DNA of 64,000 nt from Pseudonocardia sediminis. GTDB lineage: Bacteria; Actinomycetota; Actinomycetes; Mycobacteriales; Pseudonocardiaceae. Every line of letters starts with the position of its first letter. Within the stretch, counting starts at the first letter, position 1. Position numbers and translations under genes: made by a program. The stretch is taken from assembly GCF_004217185.1 (NCBI RefSeq), contig NZ_SHKL01000001.1:1441001-1505000 (forward strand), given 5' to 3'. This document shows, one piece after another, positions 25,115-32,813 of this stretch. The notes under the pieces were generated by a model. The model was not told the origin of the DNA. It searched no databases and saw only the letters and a program-made list of their open reading frames with translations.

Positions 25115-26635
25115 GTGACCACCGGACCGTCCACCGGAACGCATGATCCGGCGGCCCCCGCACGGCCGAACGCGAGCGACTCGCTGGTCATCTGGCTGCT
25201 CGTCGGGTCCGCGTTCGTCATGATCCTGAACGAGACGATCATGAGCGTGGCGCTGCCCGCGCTGATCGTCGACCTGCAGGTGTCGCCGAGCACCGCGCAG
25301 TGGCTGACCAGCGGGTTCCTGCTGACGATGGCCGTGGTCATCCCGATCACCGGGTTCCTGCTGCAACGGTTCCCGGCCCGCGCCGTCTACATCGCGTCGA
25401 TGACGCTGTTCAGCCTCGGCACCCTGCTCGCCGCGCTGGCCCCCGGGTTCGCCGTGCTGCTCGTGGCCCGGGTGATCCAGGCCTCGGGCACCGCGGTGAT
25501 GGTGCCGCTGCTGATGACCACCGTGCTCAACCTGATCCCGGCCGAGCGCCGCGGGCAGACGATGGGCACGATCTCGATCGTCATCGCGGTCGCCCCGGCG
25601 ATCGGTCCGACGATCTCCGGCCTGATCCTGTCGTCGCTGGGCTGGCGCTGGATGTTCTGGATCGTGCTGCCGATCGCGCTGGTCGCGCTGGCGTGCGGGG
25701 CGACCTGGCTGCGGGTCGCGGCCACCGAGACCCGACGGGTCCCGCTCGACGTGGCGTCGGTGATCCTGTCCGCGGTCGGGTTCGCCGGGCTGGTCTACGG
25801 GCTGAGCAGCCTCGGTGAGGCCGCACGCGGGGCGTCGGAGGGGCTCCCACCGTGGGTCCCGGTCGTCGTCGGCGCGGTGGCGCTGACCGTGTTCGTCCTG
25901 CGCCAGATCCGGCTGCAGCGCCGCGACGCCGCCCTGCTGGACCTGCGCCCGTTCACCCACCGCACGTACACGCTGTCGCTGGTCCTGGTCGCGCTCGGGT
26001 TCACGTCGCTGTTCGGCGGGCTGATCCTGCTGCCGCTCTACCTGCAGGACGTCCTCGGCCGGACGGCGTTCGTCACCGGCCTGGTCGTGCTGCCCGGCGG
26101 TCTGGCGATGGGACTGCTCGGCCCGATCGTCGGGCGGGCCTACGACCGGCTCGGCGCGCGGCGGCTGGTGGTGCCCGGGTCGATCACGCTGTGCGCCTCG
26201 CTGTGGATGTTCGCGACGCTCGGCGAGACCTCCCCGCTGTGGGAGATCGTCGCGATCCACGTCGTGCTGATGGCCTCGCTCGCCCTGATGTTCACGCCAC
26301 TGATGACCGACGCGCTCGGCTCGCTGCCCCCGAACCTGTACTCGCACGGCAGCGCCATCCTCACCACGCTGCAGCAGGTCGCGGGCGCGGCCGGGACGGC
26401 CCTGTTCATCACCGTGATGACGCTGGCCTCGGCGCGTCCGGACGGCGGGATCGACATCACCGGGCTGCGGGCGGCCTTCACCTGCGCCGCGGTCGTCTCG
26501 GTCGTCGTCGTGCTCGTCGCGTTCTTCACCGGACGCCCGGGCGGGGCGAAGGCGGCGGCTGGGGACACGGCGGCGGCCGGGGACACGGCGGCGACCGAGA
26601 CCACGGCGGCGGACGAGAAGGCGGAGCGCTCTTGA
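25115..26635 (+). CDS. DHA2-family MFS drug/metabolite exporter
   Basis: 506 residues from GTG with 13-14 hydrophobic helices of the EmrB/QacA type. The antiporter motif C-like helix VAPAIGPTISGLILSSLGWRW is clear, and the first helix ends ETIMSVALPALIVDL. It probably exports the prenylated phenolic product or gives self-protection, being the last member of the cluster and divergent from the prenyl reductase. The C-terminal 25 residues are an Ala/Gly/Thr-rich tail made of two near-identical GDTAA units, encoded by a short tandem DNA repeat around 26565-26600. Proton-coupled export is inferred from family. Confidence 0.85.
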   Translation: MTTGPSTGTHDPAAPARPNASDSLVIWLLVGSAFVMILNETIMSVALPALIVDLQVSPSTAQWLTSGFLLTMAVVIPITGFLLQRFPARAVYIASMTLFSLGTLLAALAPGFAVLLVARVIQASGTAVMVPLLMTTVLNLIPAERRGQTMGTISIVIAVAPAIGPTISGLILSSLGWRWMFWIVLPIALVALACGATWLRVAATETRRVPLDVASVILSAVGFAGLVYGLSSLGEAARGASEGLPPWVPVVVGAVALTVFVLRQIRLQRRDAALLDLRPFTHRTYTLSLVLVALGFTSLFGGLILLPLYLQDVLGRTAFVTGLVVLPGGLAMGLLGPIVGRAYDRLGARRLVVPGSITLCASLWMFATLGETSPLWEIVAIHVVLMASLALMFTPLMTDALGSLPPNLYSHGSAILTTLQQVAGAAGTALFITVMTLASARPDGGIDITGLRAAFTCAAVVSVVVVLVAFFTGRPGGAKAAAGDTAAAGDTAATETTAADEKAERS

Positions 26636-26659
26636 CGTGATCGGCGTCGTGCCCGTTGC

Positions 26660-27850
26660 ATGAGGGCGGTGAACGCTCCGCTGGACGGGGTCCGCGTCGT
26701 CGACCTGACCACGACGTTCCTGGGCCCGTACACCACGATGCTGATGGCTCGGATGGGCGCGGACGTGATCAAGGTGGAGACCCGTGACGGTGACGTCCTG
26801 CGCGACGTCGGCACCGGTCGTCACCCGGGCATGGGGCCGATCTTCCTCACCGCCAACCACGGCAAGCGCAGCATCGCGCTGGACCTGAAGAGTCCGGGCG
26901 GGCGGGCGGCGATGCGGCGCCTCGTCGCCGGCGCGGACGCGTTCGTCACGAACATGCGCCCGGACGCGGTGGAGCGCCTCGGCCTCGGCCCGGACGAGCT
27001 CACCGCCGCCGACGGACGGCTGGTCTACGTCGCCCTGCGCGGCTTCGGCGCGGAGGGCCCCTACCGCGACCGCGCCGCCTACGACGACGTCATCCAGGCC
27101 GCCAGCGGGCTCGCCGCGGTCCAGGGCGGCGACGGCGACCCCGCCTACGTGCGCAGCGTCGTCGCGGACAAGGCGGTCGCGGTGATGGGCCTGGCCGCGG
27201 TCAACGCCGCGCTGTTCGCCCGCGAGCGGACCGGGCGCGGCGGGTTCGTCGAGGTGCCGATGTTCGAGTCGATGGTGTCGTTCCTGATGCTCGAGCAGCA
27301 GAACGCGCGCGTGCTGGACCCGGACGGCGCGTGCGGCTACTCCCGCACCGCCTCGCCGAACCGGCGGCCCTACCGCACCGCGGACGGCTTCCTCGGCGTC
27401 ATGGTCTACACCGACAAGCAGTGGCTGTCGTTCTTCGAGCTGATCGGGCGCCCCGAGCTCGCCCACACCCCGCGGTACTCCACGATCACCGGCCGCACCG
27501 AGCACATCGACGAGCTCTACGGCCTGGTCGCCGAGGCCCTGCCGGCGCGCACGAACGCCGAGTGGGTCGCCGCGATGGAGCCGCTCGGGATCCCGGTGCA
27601 GCCGGTGCTGTCCCCGGACGACCTCCTCGCCGACGAGCACCTGCGCGCGGTGGAGCTGTTCGAGCAGGTCGCCCACCCCAGCGAGGGGACGCTCACGCTG
27701 CCGCGGCTGCCGATGTCCTTCGACGGTGAGCACGCCGCACCCGTGCGCGGCGCACCGCGACTGGGCGAGCACGGCGCCGACGTCCTGCGCGAGGCCGGTC
27801 TCGACGACGCCGAGATCGAGCACCTGCGCGCCGACGGGGTGCTGTCGTGA
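26660..27850 (+). CDS. CaiB/BaiF family CoA-transferase (family III)
   Basis: 396 residues. The family III start LDGVRVVDLTTTFLGPYTT is followed by MGADVIKVETRDGD, where the conserved aspartate region of the fold lies. The nucleophilic Asp is expected near residue 165-170 (RSVVADKAVAVMG), and AVQGGDGDPAYVRS is present. These enzymes move CoA between carboxylic acids such as carnitine, formate, oxalate or succinate derivatives. The stop overlaps the next start (GTGA), so it works with the NDP-forming acyl-CoA synthetase. Substrate unknown. Confidence 0.88.
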   Translation: MRAVNAPLDGVRVVDLTTTFLGPYTTMLMARMGADVIKVETRDGDVLRDVGTGRHPGMGPIFLTANHGKRSIALDLKSPGGRAAMRRLVAGADAFVTNMRPDAVERLGLGPDELTAADGRLVYVALRGFGAEGPYRDRAAYDDVIQAASGLAAVQGGDGDPAYVRSVVADKAVAVMGLAAVNAALFARERTGRGGFVEVPMFESMVSFLMLEQQNARVLDPDGACGYSRTASPNRRPYRTADGFLGVMVYTDKQWLSFFELIGRPELAHTPRYSTITGRTEHIDELYGLVAEALPARTNAEWVAAMEPLGIPVQPVLSPDDLLADEHLRAVELFEQVAHPSEGTLTLPRLPMSFDGEHAAPVRGAPRLGEHGADVLREAGLDDAEIEHLRADGVLS

Positions 27851-30000
27851 GCGACGAGCCGTCCGCGCTGGTGAGGGCCCTGACCGACCCGGGCACGATC
27901 GCGGTGATCGGTGCCTCGGACGACCTGGGCAAGCTCGCCGGGGGACCGGTGCACAACCTGGTCACCGCCGGGTTCGCCGGGCGGATCGCGCCGGTCAACC
28001 CCCGCCGTCCGGAGATCCAGGGCCTGCCGGCGTACCCCTCGATCACCGACGTCGACGGGCACGTCGACATCGCCGCGATCGTCGTGCCTGCGGCCTCGGT
28101 GCTCGCCGAGCTGCGCCGGTGCGCCGAGGCGGGGGTGACGCTGGCCGTCGTGTTCTCCTCCGGCTTCGCCGAGATCGACGACGCCGGCGCCGCCGTGCAG
28201 GACGAGATCGCGGCACTGTGCGTGGAGACCGGGCTGCGCGTGCTCGGGCCGAACTGTCTCGGCGCGGTGTCCGCCTCACGGGCGGTGGTGGTGTCGTTCT
28301 CCAGCGGACTGCGCGGGCGCCACGAGCCGGGGACGACGGCGATGGTCAGCCAGTCCGGCGCGCTCGCGCTGTGGCTCTACACCGGCGCGCAGCGCGCGGG
28401 GCTGCGGTTCAGCCAGTTCGTCACGACCGGCAACGAGGCCGACCTGACCGTCTCCCGCGTGCTGCGCGAGATCGTCGAGCTGGACGAGACGCAGGTGCTG
28501 CTCGCCTACTTCGAGGCGATCCACGACGTCGGCGCGCTGCGCGGGCTCGCCCGCCGGGCCCGCGAGCTGGACAAACCCGTCGTCGTGCTCAAGGCGGCCC
28601 GCTCCGAACAGGGCGCCCGCGCCGCGGCGTCGCACACGGCGTCGCTCGCCGGGTCCGACCGGGCCGCGGACGCGCTGCTGAGCCGGCTGGGGCTGCTGCG
28701 CGTCGGCACCACCACCGAGCTGCTCGACGCCGCCCGGGTGTTCGCCCCGCGACGCCGCGCCCGCGGGCGGCGGCTGACCATCCTGTCCGTCTCCGGCGGG
28801 GGCGGGATCATGATGGCCGACGCCGCGTCCGCGCACGGGCTCGACGTCGTCGAGTGGGAACCGGAGTGGCAGGCGCGGATGGCCGAGGCCATCCCGGCCT
28901 ACGGGTCGCCGCGCAACCCGGTCGACGTCACCGGCTCGGCGAGTGCGAACCCGCGGATGCTGGAGGACGCCCTGCGGGTCGCCGTCGAGCACCCGGGCAC
29001 CGACCTGATCGCCGTGTTCGGCGGCGACACCGCACTCTCCGCGCCGTGGATCACCTCGATCTGTGCGGTGCACGGCGAGACCGACGTCCCGATCGTCGTC
29101 GGCTGGCTGGGTGCGGGTGAGTCGGTGCGCCGGTTCACCGACGCCGGCGTCCCGGTCTTCGGCGATCCCACCGCCGCGATCGACGCGCTCGCGCTGCTCG
29201 TCCGGCACAGCCTGGACCCGGTGGAGCCGCTGCCTCCGGACGCCGCACCGGACCCGCTGCCGGAGCCGGTCCGGGCGCTGCTCGACGGCGTCCGCGCACA
29301 GGGCCGCGACACCCTCGACGAGCTGGAGGCCGGGACGCTGCTGCGCGCCTTCGGCGTCGACGTGGCCCCCGGCGCCCGTGCCGCGTCCGTCGAGGAGGCC
29401 GTCCGGGCCGCGGACGAGCTCGGGTACCCGGTCGCGGTCAAGGTCCTGAGCCCGGTGCTCGCCCACAAGTCCGACGTCGGCGGCGTGGTGCTCGGCCTCG
29501 GCGACCCGTCCGCGGTGCGCGAGGCCACGGCCCGGCTGCTCGACATCGCTACGGAGCGGTCGCCGGCCGGGGACGCGGCGCAGACCGGTCCGGACAGCTC
29601 GCCGTCGGTGCTCGTGCAGGCGATGGCGCCGCCCGGGGTGGAGATGGTGCTGGGGATGCACCGCGACGACACGGCGGGCCCGGTCGTCCTGGTCGGCTCG
29701 GGCGGGGTGCTGGTCGAGCTGCTCGACGACGTCACCGTCGCGCTCCCGCCGCTGAGCACCGCGGCCGCGGGACGCCTGGTGGACTCGTTGCGCGGATCCG
29801 CCCTGCTCAGCGGCCTGCGCGGAGCCGATCCCGTCGACCGGGACGCGCTGGTGGACCTCGTCGTGGGGTTCGCCGCGATGGTGCACGCGCTGCGCGACGA
29901 GCTGGCCGAGGTCGACGTGAACCCGGTGGTCGTGGGCCCGTCGGGGGCGGTCGCGGTGGACGCGTTCGTACGAGTGCATGACCACGCAGCGACACCGTGA
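27847..30000 (+). CDS. NDP-forming acyl-CoA synthetase (ACS-family, fused alpha-beta)
   Basis: 717 residues from GTG. It has a CoA-binding domain (AVIGASDDLGKLAGG), a succinyl-CoA ligase-like region with the catalytic-type SHTASLAGSD loop, and a C-terminal ATP-grasp domain (GTLLRAFGVDVAPGA, YPVAVKVLSPVLAHKSDVGGVVLG, VDVNPVVV). The fused alpha-beta arrangement matches acetate-CoA ligase (ADP-forming) and related proteins such as Pat without a GNAT domain. Its coupling to the CoA-transferase suggests activation of an organic acid for catabolism, forming ATP from acyl-CoA in reverse. Complete. Confidence 0.88.
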   Translation: MSDEPSALVRALTDPGTIAVIGASDDLGKLAGGPVHNLVTAGFAGRIAPVNPRRPEIQGLPAYPSITDVDGHVDIAAIVVPAASVLAELRRCAEAGVTLAVVFSSGFAEIDDAGAAVQDEIAALCVETGLRVLGPNCLGAVSASRAVVVSFSSGLRGRHEPGTTAMVSQSGALALWLYTGAQRAGLRFSQFVTTGNEADLTVSRVLREIVELDETQVLLAYFEAIHDVGALRGLARRARELDKPVVVLKAARSEQGARAAASHTASLAGSDRAADALLSRLGLLRVGTTTELLDAARVFAPRRRARGRRLTILSVSGGGGIMMADAASAHGLDVVEWEPEWQARMAEAIPAYGSPRNPVDVTGSASANPRMLEDALRVAVEHPGTDLIAVFGGDTALSAPWITSICAVHGETDVPIVVGWLGAGESVRRFTDAGVPVFGDPTAAIDALALLVRHSLDPVEPLPPDAAPDPLPEPVRALLDGVRAQGRDTLDELEAGTLLRAFGVDVAPGARAASVEEAVRAADELGYPVAVKVLSPVLAHKSDVGGVVLGLGDPSAVREATARLLDIATERSPAGDAAQTGPDSSPSVLVQAMAPPGVEMVLGMHRDDTAGPVVLVGSGGVLVELLDDVTVALPPLSTAAAGRLVDSLRGSALLSGLRGADPVDRDALVDLVVGFAAMVHALRDELAEVDVNPVVVGPSGAVAVDAFVRVHDHAATP

Positions 30001-30305
30001 CGCCCCGGACGGCCCAACGTCGTGAGGGCACATGTCCGTACTACTTCTCATCCGGGCGGATCTCGCTCGCGTTTCCGCAGGTAGAAGCGGTGGCCCCGGT
30101 CTGGTTCCACGCAAACTGACACGATCGGGTGATCCTCGCGGGTCGATCTCGAGGTCTCGTGAGGTCCCCGTGAGGTTGCTCCGGACGGGAAATCAGTGAT
30201 CCAGATCACCTGATCACTGCCCGAACAGGCCCCTCAGGACGCTTTCCCATACTCCGGACGGGGGTATCGGAAAGCCTCCGAATGGTCGCTGTGCACAATT
30301 CCGAC
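30001..30305. other. Intergenic region holding the sulfur-operon promoter
   Basis: No gene is supported here. The region holds the CRP-like site at 30195-30210 and presumably the promoter for the downstream leader peptide. Several open frames on the minus strand (30214-30762) are antisense shadows with no start-site or composition support. Confidence 0.5.
30195..30210. promoter_or_regulatory. CRP-like dyad GTGA-N6-TCAC
   Basis: AGTGATCCAGATCACC contains GTGA-N6-TCAC, the CRP/FNR-family half-site spacing, here with exact 4-base arms. A wider dyad (CAGTGATC at 30194-30201, GATCACTG at 30212-30219) overlaps it. It lies about 100 bases before the leader peptide. An actinobacterial CRP/GlxR-type protein is the likely reader. 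Confidence 0.5.
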
Positions 30306-30392
30306 ATGCGCCTCGACTCCCGCTTCGCCGTTCGACGTCATGTCGATCTGCGTCGCCAGGCGAGCGCACTCTGTACGGCCCCGGTGAGCTGA
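30306..30392 (+). CDS. 28-residue Cys-containing regulatory leader peptide
   Basis: A short frame encodes 28 residues whose middle reads RRHVDLRRQASALC. This closely recalls the short actinobacterial leader peptides (RRHVDLxRxxSAxC pattern) found ahead of sulfur-assimilation and sulfurtransferase genes. The single cysteine near the end is where ribosome stalling under cysteine shortage would be sensed. A stable hairpin starts 5 bases after its stop. It lies 224 bases before the secreted-protein operon at 30616. It is too short for normal gene finding. Family membership is from memory, not searched. Confidence 0.7.
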   Translation: MRLDSRFAVRRHVDLRRQASALCTAPVS

Positions 30393-30396
30393 GCCC

Positions 30397-30414
30397 GGGC
30401 CCCCGAGGGGGCCT
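30397..30414 (+). terminator. Attenuator-like hairpin after leader peptide
   Basis: GGGCCCCC (30397-30404) pairs with GGGGGCCT (30407-30414, the last pair G-T). It begins 5 bases after the leader stop. Translation through the leader could decide whether this hairpin or an upstream alternative forms. No U tract follows. Confidence 0.5.
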
Positions 30415-30615
30415 GCCCTCGCCCCACCGCCACCGGCCCCGCGCTCTCGCGCGGGTTCGTCTCACCGGTCCGGCGTCCGCCGGAACACCCCCACGCCCCG
30501 GCCGACCGCGCCCGAACCGGACGGTCCACTTCGGACTGACCGGGATCCCGCGCCCTCGGCCGCGACGTCCGGCCGGACCGTCCGCTCCCCACACCTTGTA
30601 GAACAGGAGCTCGTC

Positions 30616-30975
30616 GTGCCACGCAATCGCGCACGATCCACCGCACGCCGCATCGTCGGCGGTGCCGCCCTGGCCGGGTCCGCCCTGGTCGGGCTGTCCG
30701 GGGCCGCCCAGGCGGCCACCCCGGACCTGGTCCCCGACCTCGCCCCCTACCTGACCGAGCACAACGAGGTCCAGCCCGACCCGGCGCCGACGGCGCCCCC
30801 GGTCGAGTCCTCGTTCACCGCGTTCGACTCGACCGACCCGGTCCAGCAGCTGCGTGACTTCACGCCTGCCGGTGTCCCGGCCGCCGGCCTCGTCGACTCC
30901 CTCGGCGACGTCCCGAAGAAGATCACCCCGACCTTCGGTGGCGGCGGCAGCGGCTCCGGGGCGGGCTACGAATGA
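30616..30975 (+). CDS. Small secreted protein, first gene of sulfur operon
   Basis: 119 residues from GTG, with AGGAGC at the proper distance. The N-terminal signal (RIVGGAALAGSALVGLSGA) ends at AQAA. The mature part of about 85 residues is Pro/Asp-rich and ends in a Gly/Ser run (GGGGSGSGAGYE). No known domain is recognised. Its stop overlaps the start of the SBP56-like gene (ATGA), implying equal expression. A similar small secreted protein closes the operon at 36237, although the two share no clear sequence identity. It might be a structural partner or maturation factor of the enzyme. Confidence 0.7.
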   Translation: MPRNRARSTARRIVGGAALAGSALVGLSGAAQAATPDLVPDLAPYLTEHNEVQPDPAPTAPPVESSFTAFDSTDPVQQLRDFTPAGVPAAGLVDSLGDVPKKITPTFGGGGSGSGAGYE

Positions 30976-32813
30976 GCATCCTGGGTTCCCGCTGGGCGAA
31001 GCGGTCGCTGTTCGCCTTCGTCGGCGCGGCCGTCGTGGCCGGCGTCACCGTCATCCCGGCCACGGCCGCGTCGAGCATCGACAAGGTCAAGTCCGAGATC
31101 ACCGGCTCGGACGGCAAGAACTACTGGGTCGAGAACAACCTCAAGGACGGGGCCAAGGAGGAGCAGGCCACCGCGCAGGCCGCCGACGGCAAGCGCAAGG
31201 AGTACATGATCGTCTGGGCCGGTGACGAGAACGTCGGCGACACCGTCGTCCCGGACGTCAAGAAGCTCCCCGGCTCGATCACCGACCCGGCCGACAAGGT
31301 GCGCGACGCCGCGCCCGGCCCGGACTTCATGGCCGTCATCGACGCGACCAAGGGCTCCCCGGAGTACGGCAAGGTCGTCAACACCGCGACCGTCGGGCCG
31401 CTGGTGGAGAACGAGCCGCACCACATGCAGTACACGTGGAGCAAGGGCGACAAGATCTACGCCGGTGGCCTCTACAGCGCCGCGACCTACGTCTTCGACG
31501 TGGCCGCCCTGCCGGAGCTCAAGCTCTCCGGCATCAGCCTGCCGTCGCAGACGCTGTGCGGATCGGTCCCGGACGCCTACTGGGTCCTCAAGGACGGCAC
31601 CGCCTACGGCACCTACATGGGTGGTCCGGTCGTGCCCGGCCCCTGCAGGTACTCCAACGGCGAGGTCCGCACCGGCAACGGCTTCGCGGGCTCCCCGGGT
31701 GCGGTCATCCGCTTCGGTGAGGACGGCAAGAACCTCGTCGAGGCCCCGGCCGCGACCGAGACGCCCGAGGACCCGACGCAGTGCCTCAACACCCCGGCAC
31801 TCGGGCAGCCGACGTGCGCGAACCCGCACGGCGTCCAGGTCCGCGAAGACCTGAACACGATGGTCACCAGTGACTACGCCGAGCCGCGCGCGATCATCCT
31901 CGACCCGGTCAAGAACCCGTCGCCGTACCTGCGACGGCCGACCGTGCGTACCTGGGACATCACCGACCGGAACCGTCCCCAGGTGAAGTCCGTCGCCTAC
32001 CTCCCGACCGGGCCGCGGTCCAACGGCGAGGACCCGCTGCGCAACGAGAACCGCGCCGCGATGGAGACCACGGTCACCAACCAGCCGGGTCACAAGGGCG
32101 CGTTCGCCCAGACCATGCAGGGCGGGGCGATCCACTACACGCCCGACATCACGGCCAAGAACCCGGTCTGGCGTGAGGTCTTCGACCTCTCCGCCGCCTA
32201 CCCGGACCTGGACCCGGGCGCGGTCAACGGTGGCCCGAGCGCCAACGGTGGCTGGGTGCAGACGAGCGAGGACGACAAGACGCTCTACCACGCCGTGATC
32301 GGCCGTAAGGCCGGCACGCTGGGCCCGGAGGACAAGGGCACCGCGGGCGGCGTCATCGCTCTCGACATCGAGAAGCTGGTCAACTCCGGCGACGCCACCA
32401 CCTGCTCGATCGACACCACCGAGGAGATCACCGCCGGCGGAGCCGAGGACGACTGCCCGACGCTGCGCAGCACCCAGACGATCAACCCGGACAAGAAGGG
32501 TGACGGCCCGCACTGGGGCGCCCTGGACAACCTGTCCCTGGGTGACGACGGCTTCTACCACCACGACTCCCAGCCGGACCGGCTCGCGACCGCGAACTAC
32601 TTCGTGGCCCGCACCGGCACCGACGGTGACCACCGCGTCTGCATGGTGGACATCGGGGAGGACGGCAAGCTGACGCAGGACGAGTCGTTCAAGGACGAGA
32701 ACACCGACACACCCTGTGTCTCGTTCAACCGTGAGAGCTGGCCGCACGGCGACTTCGGCAACGCCAAGCCCCACTCGATGCTCTTCGTCACCAATGACGC
32801 GGACATCAAGTAG
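30972..32813 (+). CDS. Secreted SBP56/methanethiol-oxidase-like beta-propeller protein
   Basis: 613 residues with a Sec-type signal ending near ATAAS. The block AVIDATKGSPEYGKVV, then ENEPHHMQYTW (EPHH at residues 148-151), and NPHGVQVREDLNTMVTSDY (HGVQV near 286) with RTWDITDRNRPQ, follow the selenium-binding-protein/SBP56 pattern of conserved histidines. Bacterial methanethiol oxidase MtoX and human SELENBP1, of this family, turn methanethiol into formaldehyde, H2S and H2O2, with copper required in the bacterial enzyme. This protein is longer than usual (about 460 residues) and secreted. A YeeE/YedE sulfur importer and a His/Met-repeat copper-type protein follow. Activity is inference. Confidence 0.7.
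   Translation: MSILGSRWAKRSLFAFVGAAVVAGVTVIPATAASSIDKVKSEITGSDGKNYWVENNLKDGAKEEQATAQAADGKRKEYMIVWAGDENVGDTVVPDVKKLPGSITDPADKVRDAAPGPDFMAVIDATKGSPEYGKVVNTATVGPLVENEPHHMQYTWSKGDKIYAGGLYSAATYVFDVAALPELKLSGISLPSQTLCGSVPDAYWVLKDGTAYGTYMGGPVVPGPCRYSNGEVRTGNGFAGSPGAVIRFGEDGKNLVEAPAATETPEDPTQCLNTPALGQPTCANPHGVQVREDLNTMVTSDYAEPRAIILDPVKNPSPYLRRPTVRTWDITDRNRPQVKSVAYLPTGPRSNGEDPLRNENRAAMETTVTNQPGHKGAFAQTMQGGAIHYTPDITAKNPVWREVFDLSAAYPDLDPGAVNGGPSANGGWVQTSEDDKTLYHAVIGRKAGTLGPEDKGTAGGVIALDIEKLVNSGDATTCSIDTTEEITAGGAEDDCPTLRSTQTINPDKKGDGPHWGALDNLSLGDDGFYHHDSQPDRLATANYFVARTGTDGDHRVCMVDIGEDGKLTQDESFKDENTDTPCVSFNRESWPHGDFGNAKPHSMLFVTNDADIK

Noticed and set aside
25058..27823. A 921-codon open frame on the minus strand.
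   Set aside because: Antisense to the MFS exporter and CoA-transferase. Its His/Arg/Gln-rich translation has no domain and it lacks a plausible start.
30214..30762. Minus-strand frames in the region before the sulfur operon.
   Set aside because: Composition and starts do not support them; the region is better explained by promoter, leader peptide and hairpin.
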